DNA of 5,779 nucleotides. Origin: Fimbriiglobus sp. (GTDB lineage Bacteria > Planctomycetota > Planctomycetia > Gemmatales > Gemmataceae). The notes below the pieces were generated by a model. The model did no database searches and was not told where the DNA came from. It saw only the letters and a program-made list of their open reading frames with translations. The translations under genes and the position numbers were made by a program. How positions within the stretch are numbered: the stretch's first letter is position 1; every line of letters starts with the position of its first letter. The stretch spans positions 1 to 5,779 of the forward strand of contig JANXTD010000909.1 of NCBI GenBank assembly GCA_025352585.1. Reading direction: 5' to 3'. Positions 1 through 3,472 of this stretch are shown piece by piece.

Positions 1-164
1 GCCCTGGCGATCTTGTCCTTGTCGTCCTTCTTCTCGGCCTGCGCTTTGCGGGCTTCGAGGATCGTGATGGCCTCCCGGATCGCCTCCTCGCCGGGGCTGT
101 CGCCGGCAGGTGCCCAGCCCAGGCCCACAGTCAAGACGGCGAACGCCATCAGCATTTTCCGCAT
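1..164 (-). CDS. Secreted protein of unknown function, N-terminal part (runs off left edge)
   Basis: The ATG at 164-162 is preceded by a good Shine-Dalgarno sequence, AGGAGA, at 176-171 with 6-nt spacing, so this start is well supported. The visible 54 residues begin with a typical Sec signal peptide: a basic start (MRK), a hydrophobic core (MLMAFAVLTVGLGW), and a possible signal peptidase I site after APA (residues 18-20). The mature part seen so far is a charged, helix-prone stretch rich in Glu, Lys, Asp and Ala, which could be a coiled coil. The frame stays open to the window edge, so the rest of the protein lies outside. It sits 109 bp downstream of the lipoprotein gene on the same strand and may share its transcript. 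I do not recognise a family. Export is well supported; function is unknown. Confidence 0.7.
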   Translation of the reverse strand, partial: MRKMLMAFAVLTVGLGWAPAGDSPGEEAIREAITILEARKAQAEKKDDKDKIAR

Positions 165-273
165 TTCAAGTCTCCTATCGTAGCTTGTAACGGCCGGCCT
201 AAATGTGACGAGGAACTTGAACTCCGGCCAGTTCTCACCGACCGAAGGCGAATGTTGCATGTCAACTGGGCGC

Positions 274-780
274 TCACTTCGACTTGAAGCCTTTGCGGAT
301 GTCGTAGCCGGGCGTGCCGCCGTCCCGCAATTTCCCGTCCACGAACGAAAGCATGATGAATTTCTTCTCGTCCTCCGAGTCGGTCCACTTCCAAATTTCT
401 AGAAGTTGACCCACCTTCTGCGGGTTGAACTCGCCCAGGTCTTTCTCCTCGGTTTCGTCCGGCGTGCCGAGGACCGCTGCGACTTGGGCGGTCGTCATCC
501 CCGGACGGATGCGGCCCACGAGCGCCTTGTAACGCTGCTCCGTGTCCATCAGGTCCGGATCAGTCCCGGCCGCCGCACCCGCCGCCTTGCCGGGCTTCGC
601 CGGGCGGGGTTTCTTCGCCCCTGCGGCTACGGGCGTCGGGGGATCGACGTGGGCGACGGCGGTTTTGGGCGGGTCGCCCTCGACCCCGGTCTTCGACTTC
701 GGGCCGCACCCCGTGGGCGGGAGGACCAGCAACAGGATCAGGCACCCCGACAGGGCAGATCGGCTCATGGTCGTTCTCAC
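274..780 (-). CDS. Putative lipoprotein with C-terminal BamE/SmpA-like domain
   Basis: A 168-residue protein with a lipoprotein-type signal: basic start, hydrophobic core at residues 14-20, then PTGC with the candidate lipidated Cys at 25. The Pro at position -3 is non-canonical for a lipobox. A low-complexity Pro/Ala/Lys linker (about 26-75) leads to a compact domain at about 80-162. There, RIRPGMTTAQVAAVLGTPDE matches the helix-turn pattern of small outer-membrane lipoproteins of the SmpA/OmlA/BamE fold (PGMT..QV...LG.P), followed by strand-like segments (LLEIWKWTD, KKFIMLSFVDGKL). In that family the domain assists outer-membrane assembly, but the fold is also used by many unrelated planctomycete lipoproteins, so a BamE role is not claimed. 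The frame opens with GTG at 780; the ATG at 768 is an alternative that keeps the whole signal peptide. The gene diverges from the XRE regulator. Confidence 0.7.
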   Translation of the reverse strand: MRTTMSRSALSGCLILLLVLPPTGCGPKSKTGVEGDPPKTAVAHVDPPTPVAAGAKKPRPAKPGKAAGAAAGTDPDLMDTEQRYKALVGRIRPGMTTAQVAAVLGTPDETEEKDLGEFNPQKVGQLLEIWKWTDSEDEKKFIMLSFVDGKLRDGGTPGYDIRKGFKSK

Positions 781-794
781 TTCAGGTGACTCCA

Positions 795-823
795 GTTCTA
801 GAAATCTTGTTGACTAAAATCAA
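795..823 (-). promoter_or_regulatory. Candidate sigma70-type promoter for the lipoprotein gene
   Basis: On the minus strand, TTGATT (823-818) and TAGAAC (800-795) are separated by exactly 17 nt and match 4 of 6 consensus bases each. Transcription would begin near 788. This would leave a very short leader for the GTG at 780, or about 20 nt for the ATG at 768, which favours the ATG if the promoter is real. The -35 element lies inside the dyad at 808-825. Confidence 0.35.
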
Positions 824-825
824 CA
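808..825. promoter_or_regulatory. Perfect dyad, candidate operator between divergent genes
   Basis: TGTTGA-CTAAAA-TCAACA is a perfect 6-bp inverted repeat with an AT-rich 6-bp centre. It lies in the 78-bp gap between the lipoprotein gene and the XRE regulator and covers the -35 element of the candidate lipoprotein promoter. XRE-family proteins often bind short dyads next to their own gene, so autoregulation plus control of the divergent gene is a reasonable inference. Nothing in the sequence proves it. Confidence 0.4.
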
Positions 826-858
826 GACCGACTGCCCGATTCGCCTTGGTTTGCGCCC

Positions 859-1083
859 ATGTTGGGCGACGAACTCCGCAAAGCCCGTGAAGACGCCGGC
901 CTGACGCAGGAGCAGCTTTCCGTTGCGGCGGGGATCGACCGCTCCTACATCAGCCAACTCAAAAACGACCACAAATCCCCGACCGTCGCCGTGCTGTTCC
1001 TGATCTGCGACGCCCTCGGTGTGCCGCCGTCCCAGGTCATCGCCCGTGTGGAGAAGTCCCGCCCGCCGAAGTCGAAGAAGTAG
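859..1083 (+). CDS. XRE-family helix-turn-helix transcriptional regulator
   Basis: A 74-residue protein that is almost entirely one Cro/C1-type DNA-binding domain (HTH_3). Residues 5-59 follow the family pattern: LRKAREDAGLTQEQLSVAAGI forms helices 1-2, RSYISQLKNDHKSPTVAVLFLICDALGV forms the recognition helix and helices 4-5. A basic tail, PPKSKK, ends the protein. There is no sensor, dimerisation or peptidase domain, so it resembles short phage-like or element-borne repressors as well as chromosomal single-domain regulators. The ATG at 859 begins directly at the domain; no clear Shine-Dalgarno sequence precedes it. It is divergent from the lipoprotein gene, with a perfect dyad between them as a possible operator, and a terminator-like hairpin follows 11 bp after the stop, so it is probably a single-gene transcript. 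The DNA target is unknown. Confidence 0.88.
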   Translation: MLGDELRKAREDAGLTQEQLSVAAGIDRSYISQLKNDHKSPTVAVLFLICDALGVPPSQVIARVEKSRPPKSKK

Positions 1084-1094
1084 TCGCTGGCGTC

Positions 1095-1125
1095 TCCCCG
1101 CAGTCAGCCGTGCGACTGTCGGGGA
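1095..1125 (+). terminator. Hairpin terminator after the XRE regulator
   Basis: TCCCCGCAGTC (1095-1105) pairs with GACTG-T-CGGGGA (1114-1125), giving an 11-bp stem with one bulged T and an 8-nt loop. It begins 11 bp after the regulator stop codon. No T-tract follows, so it is either a weak intrinsic terminator or a transcript 3'-end stabiliser. Confidence 0.45.
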
Positions 1126-1178
1126 CACTTCGGGCCACGCCCGGAGGAAAAATGACTCGGCTGGCCCGGACGGGCCGG

Positions 1179-1207
1179 GGGGGTCGCATAGCGGGGTAGC
1201 GGCCCCC
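1179..1207 (+). promoter_or_regulatory. Strong hairpin in the leader upstream of the ECF sigma fragment
   Basis: GGGGGTCGC (1179-1187) pairs with GCGGCCCCC (1199-1207), a 9-bp stem with one T-G wobble and an 11-nt loop. A second small hairpin, CGGCG-AGTGA-CGCCG, follows at 1207-1221. Together with the stem at 1230-1272 they make a stack of hairpins across about 100 nt of noncoding sequence. This suggests a structured 5' leader, though high GC content alone makes hairpins common here. Confidence 0.3.
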
Positions 1208-1229
1208 GGCGAGTGACGCCGCCCGCCGG

Positions 1230-1272
1230 CCTCCGTAAGGTGAGCAGCTAATAGAGCGTGCTTATGCGGAGG
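1230..1272 (+). promoter_or_regulatory. Hairpin pairing with the Shine-Dalgarno of the ECF sigma start
   Basis: CCTCCG-TAAG (1230-1239) is complementary to CTTA-(TG)-CGGAGG (1261-1272), a 10-bp stem with a 2-nt bulge and a 21-nt loop. The 3' arm contains GGAGG (1268-1272), the ribosome-binding site 7 nt upstream of the ATG at 1280. When folded, this stem would hide the ribosome-binding site. A translational switch is inferred; no ligand or riboswitch class is recognised. Confidence 0.4.
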
Positions 1273-1279
1273 GCGAGCG

Positions 1280-1396
1280 ATGCCGGGAGCGGATACGCAA
1301 CTCCAACTGCTGATCGACCGGGCGGTCACCGGCGACGAGGCGGCCCGCAACGCCCTGTTGGATTACGCCTGCGGCCGGACGAGGCGATGGGCAAGA
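1280..1396 (+). pseudogene. Truncated ECF-type sigma factor gene, 5' fragment only
   Basis: The ATG at 1280 follows a strong GGAGGG at 1268-1273 with 6-nt spacing. The first residues, MPGADTQLQLLIDRAVTGDE and then AARNALLDYACGRTRRWARR, match the start of region 2 of planctomycete ECF sigma factors, where a charged helix with GD.AAR..LL..A..R.RR.AR is typical. After about residue 35-39 the resemblance stops: the expected region 2 core (promoter melting), linker and region 4 (-35 recognition) are missing. The frame continues open to 3235 only because it runs antisense through the recombinase gene. I therefore call it a remnant, cut somewhere in 1376-1396. An intact sigma factor of this class has about 170-200 residues. 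The leader hairpin that pairs with its ribosome-binding site is still present, so the loss may be fairly recent. Confidence 0.5.
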
Positions 1397-1449
1397 AGGC
1401 CGAAGCCGCCGAGGACTACCGGGCCGGTTGGTCGGGCAAGTCCCCGTGA
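1378..1449 (+). pseudogene. Possible 3' end fragment of another gene (TPR-like tail)
   Basis: In the +1 frame, 1378-1449 reads DEAMGKKAEAAEDYRAGWSG then KSP and stop. GKKAEAAEDYR resembles the second helix of a tetratricopeptide repeat and looks like a natural C-terminus, but it has no start or body here. It follows the sigma factor fragment directly in a different frame and ends 7 bp before the tail of the convergent recombinase gene. The most economical reading is a junction between two unrelated gene pieces. The match is short and could be chance. Confidence 0.22.
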
Positions 1450-1456
1450 CCGGCCG

Positions 1457-3079
1457 TCACTTCTTCCGGCAGTAGACCCGGATCGTGTCGGCGCAGACCC
1501 CGAACATCTCGGCCAGCTTCTTCGTCTGGACGCCTTGCTTCTTCAGGCGGCGGATTTGCCGAATCTGCTCCGGCGTGGTTTTTCGGGGCAGTTCCACGTC
1601 TTCGAGCGGGGTAAAGATGTCCTTCCAGAACTCCCACAAGCGGTCCTGGGCCTCGAACACCCTCGGGAACACCGGGTTGCTGTACAGGCCCGCCAGCGAG
1701 TCCGACTTGACCGGCTTGCCGTGCCGCAGGAACACGCCCATCGTCTCGCCGTCGGCGAGTTTGCGGACCTCGTTCCCGGCCGTCTTTCGCAGGTGGTGGA
1801 AGCCGAGCCGCTTGAACCCCTTGTGGTGCTTGCCGACACGGTTCAGGAGGCGATACCACGCCGCCGGAATCTTGGCGCAGACGTTGTTGCCCTCTGTCCG
1901 GGCGATCAGGCTCGACCCGCCGGCGGTCAGGAACACCGGCCCCGTCTTTTTCGGCGTCCCGAGGGCTTGCCGGGTCATGTCCCACAGCTTGAACTCGCCG
2001 TACACCTTGGTCTTCGGCCTCGGCCCCTTGACGAACCCGCCGTCCACCTCGGACCAGTCGAGGCTCCCGATCTCGGAGATCGAGAACCCGCAGTTGAGTG
2101 CCAGCAGCAGCAGCTTCCGCTCGAAGAGGCTGGCGTGCTGCCACAGCAGGCCGAGTTCTTCCTTGCCGTAGGTGTCGATCTTGTACCTGGTTTCGGCGTC
2201 GGGGACGATCTTGGTGCGGTCGAGGTCCAGGTCGGCCGGCTTCCTCCACGGGAACGACTTCTCCTTGTGCAGCCACCGGAGGAAGTGCTTGAACAGGCGG
2301 ATGGTGTGCTTGCAGAGGGTGAAGGCGTAGGGCGACCCGCTCGGCGTCTTCTTCGTCGGCGGCTTCCGGGGCCGGGTCCGCCAGAACTCGATGACGGCGT
2401 CGATCTCGTCGATGCCGAAGTCGGACAGGGGCACGTCCTTGGCGTACCGCCTGATCCGGGCCGCCCGCTCCCCCTGCTTCTTGCCCGACTGGGTCGTCAC
2501 GCCCCCGATGTCCACGGACGACTTTTCGGTCCACGCCTTGTAGGCGTCGAGGGCGTCGTGCAGCGTCTCCCTCGTCGCCACCTTCCCGCCGAACGGGGCG
2601 GCGTTGTCCTTGATGTTCCGCATCTCTCGGGCGTGAGTCGCCTCCTGCCTCCCGGCCTCTTCCTGCCAAACCTCCTTCAACCGCTGGCTGCCCTCCTCGG
2701 CGGCGGCGGGGTCTGCGACATCCGCCCGGACCATCGGGAAGTAGGAGCGGAGGGTGGCGAGCCAGGCGGCGACCTCTTGCGGCCCGTCGTCGGGGGGTTC
2801 GACCGTGACCGACCACTGCCCCTTGCCGACGGCACGGGCCAGCGTGAGCGTCACGTCGTCCCAGCACGGGAACGGGTCGTCGGCCATCTGGTTCTGGTCC
2901 CAGTGCCCCCACCGCTCCTCGACCGCACCCCAGAGCGCCACCAGCCGGGCGACGTTCACCCCGGCCAGCGCCTCGTCGGCCCCCAGGTAGATGCGGGCGG
3001 GCCTGCCGTTCGGCTTCTTGCCGATCTCCCGGTAGAACTGCCCCGCCCCCTCGTTCCAGGCAAGGATGCGCTTGGCCAT
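1457..3079 (-). CDS. Tyrosine-type site-specific recombinase/integrase with C-terminal helix-turn-helix
   Basis: A 540-residue protein read from the ATG at 3079, chosen because GGAGAGG lies 6 nt upstream (3092-3086); a GTG at 3109 would add ten residues. The N-terminus (GRPARIYLGADEALA, about 26-40) resembles the arm-binding start of planctomycete integrases. A helical core-binding region lies at about 210-275. The catalytic region spans about 300-490: NCGFSISEIGSLDWSEV (329-345), RPKT with the probable beta-hairpin Lys (K356), HHLR (H428, R431), RHG (H453) and LY with the probable nucleophile Y466. The first catalytic Arg, expected in a GLRISEL-like motif, is replaced by Ser 333. A resolvase-like HTH (about 502-538, TTPEQIRQIRRLKKQGVQTK, then LAEMFGVCADTIRVY) ends the protein. 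The gene reads away from the adjacent tRNA-derived attachment site, as island integrases often do. The family is confident; activity is uncertain. Confidence 0.82.
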   Translation of the reverse strand: MAKRILAWNEGAGQFYREIGKKPNGRPARIYLGADEALAGVNVARLVALWGAVEERWGHWDQNQMADDPFPCWDDVTLTLARAVGKGQWSVTVEPPDDGPQEVAAWLATLRSYFPMVRADVADPAAAEEGSQRLKEVWQEEAGRQEATHAREMRNIKDNAAPFGGKVATRETLHDALDAYKAWTEKSSVDIGGVTTQSGKKQGERAARIRRYAKDVPLSDFGIDEIDAVIEFWRTRPRKPPTKKTPSGSPYAFTLCKHTIRLFKHFLRWLHKEKSFPWRKPADLDLDRTKIVPDAETRYKIDTYGKEELGLLWQHASLFERKLLLLALNCGFSISEIGSLDWSEVDGGFVKGPRPKTKVYGEFKLWDMTRQALGTPKKTGPVFLTAGGSSLIARTEGNNVCAKIPAAWYRLLNRVGKHHKGFKRLGFHHLRKTAGNEVRKLADGETMGVFLRHGKPVKSDSLAGLYSNPVFPRVFEAQDRLWEFWKDIFTPLEDVELPRKTTPEQIRQIRRLKKQGVQTKKLAEMFGVCADTIRVYCRKK

Positions 3080-3167
3080 CTCGTCCCTCTCCAGCCCCGT
3101 GACAAACACCGTCCGGCCAAGCCGAGTCCCCGCACGGGCGGAGTACCACGGTACGCCTCTTACAATG

Positions 3168-3196
3168 ATTGTAGGGGTTTGAGTCGTTGTCGGAAA
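3168..3196 (-). promoter_or_regulatory. Candidate integrase promoter (proximal), -10 inside a small palindrome
   Basis: On the minus strand TACAAT (3173-3168) matches the -10 consensus at 5 of 6 positions. With 17-nt spacing the -35 would be TTTCCG (3196-3191), which is weak and overlaps the inverted TCCGACAA copy. The -10 is half of the palindrome TACAA-TGA-TTGTA (3161-3173), so a repressor or the integrase itself could block it. The leader to the ATG at 3079 would be about 80 nt. Confidence 0.35.
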
Positions 3197-3257
3197 AGGA
3201 CGTTAGTGACGGAAATCCGACAAAATTGCTTATAAATCCGACAAGGAAATCCGACAA
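3187..3257. repeat. Cluster of TCCGACAA repeats: candidate integrase arm sites or operators
   Basis: TCCGACAA occurs three times in direct orientation (3216-3223, 3237-3244, 3250-3257), each within AAATCCGACAA, and once inverted (3187-3194). Copies 1 and 3 share GGAAATCCGACAA. The distances between direct copies are 21 and 13 bp; 21 bp is two helical turns. The cluster lies between the integrase start and the tRNA-derived core, about 100-170 bp from the core, where arm-type sites of tyrosine integrases are usually found. Control of the integrase promoter is an equally good explanation. Confidence 0.6.
3229..3257 (-). promoter_or_regulatory. Candidate integrase promoter (distal), built from the repeats
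   Basis: On the minus strand TTGTCG (3257-3252) and TATAAG (3234-3229) are 17 nt apart, matching the -35 at 3 positions and the -10 at 5. The -35 is part of the third TCCGACAA copy and the second copy lies in the spacer, so binding of any protein to the repeats would affect this promoter. Confidence 0.3.
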
Positions 3258-3308
3258 ACCGAGGGGACTGGTCATCGCCAGGGAAGTGAGAAGTGCCGCA
3301 AGTCCACG

Positions 3309-3343
3309 AAAAAACGCCAGTTGCGTCAATTCGCAACTGGCGT
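3309..3343 (-). terminator. Intrinsic terminator immediately downstream of the tRNA-Ser 3' end
   Basis: Two perfectly complementary 12-nt arms, ACGCCAGTTGCG (3314-3325) and CGCAACTGGCGT (3332-3343), enclose a 6-nt loop. On the minus strand the hairpin is followed by six T residues (3314-3309), the classical intrinsic terminator layout. On the plus strand there is no T-tract, so it works towards the left. It starts 5 nt after the tRNA discriminator base, the normal place for a tRNA gene terminator. It therefore most likely belonged to the tRNA-Ser transcript. Confidence 0.85.
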
Positions 3344-3348
3344 CCGAG

Positions 3349-3367
3349 CGGAGAGGGAGGGATTCGA
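3349..3367 (-). other. Orphan 3' end of a tRNA-Ser gene: attachment site
   Basis: The plus strand reads CGGAGAGGGAGGGATTCGA. Its complement gives TCGAAT (T-loop 55-60), CCCTC (3' T-stem), CCTCTCC (3' acceptor strand) and G (discriminator). The acceptor sequence and G73 are typical of bacterial serine tRNAs. CCA is not encoded. Homology stops at the T-loop: position 54 is A instead of T, and no anticodon or D arm lies upstream. A tRNA 3' end without a body, next to an integrase gene, is the classical mark of an att site. Assignment to serine rests on the acceptor stem and discriminator only. Confidence 0.75.
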
Positions 3368-3375
3368 TCATCCCT
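3358..3375. other. Inverted repeat with 6-bp spacer: candidate crossover core
   Basis: AGGGAT-TCGATC-ATCCCT is a perfect 6-bp inverted repeat around a 6-bp spacer. One arm and most of the spacer lie in the tRNA T-arm; the other arm lies beyond the point where tRNA homology ends. Tyrosine integrases exchange strands across a 6-8 bp overlap flanked by inverted core sites, so the geometry fits. Confidence 0.5.
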
Positions 3376-3439
3376 GTTTCTTCATCCGCTTTGCCTACCA
3401 CGATTTACGGCGGAAGCACTGACGTACAGACGGGTTGCG

Positions 3440-3457
3440 CGCATCCTATTGGATGCG
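3440..3457. repeat. Perfect inverted repeat upstream of the serine recombinase
   Basis: CGCATCC-TATT-GGATGCG has 7-bp perfect arms and a 4-bp AT-only centre. It lies about 170 bp before the catalytic serine codon. It could be an operator, a small hairpin in the leader, or part of the serine recombinase's own attachment site, which in large serine recombinases usually lies just upstream of the gene. The short arms allow no choice. Confidence 0.35.
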
Positions 3458-3472
3458 GTCGTTTACGGTTGG

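Noticed and set aside
165..273. Intergenic gap between the two minus-strand envelope genes
   Set aside because: Apart from the GGCCGGCC palindrome and the Shine-Dalgarno sequence of the left gene, I see no terminator, promoter or RNA structure that I could support.
396..403. TTCTAGAA-like palindrome near 397-404, also present at 796-803
   Set aside because: The shared 8-bp palindrome could be a site, but one copy lies inside the lipoprotein coding region and flanking sequence differs. Chance occurrence is likely.
1177..1221. tRNA-like pattern (hairpin with GGGGTAGCGG, then a 5-bp stem)
   Set aside because: The second stem has a 5-nt loop instead of the 7-nt anticodon loop, no T-arm with TTCGA follows, and there is no acceptor pairing. 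It is a hairpin-rich leader, not a tRNA.
3143..3154. Palindrome GTACC-AC-GGTAC in the integrase leader
   Set aside because: Arms of only 5 bp in a GC-rich leader, with no second copy. It may be a small hairpin but cannot be distinguished from chance.
1280..3235. Long open frame of 651 codons on the plus strand, as a full-length gene
   Set aside because: Only the first 35-40 residues resemble a protein family (ECF sigma). The rest is antisense to the recombinase and is low-complexity, so only the 5' fragment is annotated.
1416..3401. Long open frame of 661 codons on the minus strand overlapping the tyrosine recombinase
   Set aside because: It is an alternative frame of the same GC-rich gene. 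Its sequence is Arg/Gly/Pro-rich without domains, and it runs through the attachment site and promoter region. The frame at 1457-3079 has recognisable catalytic motifs.
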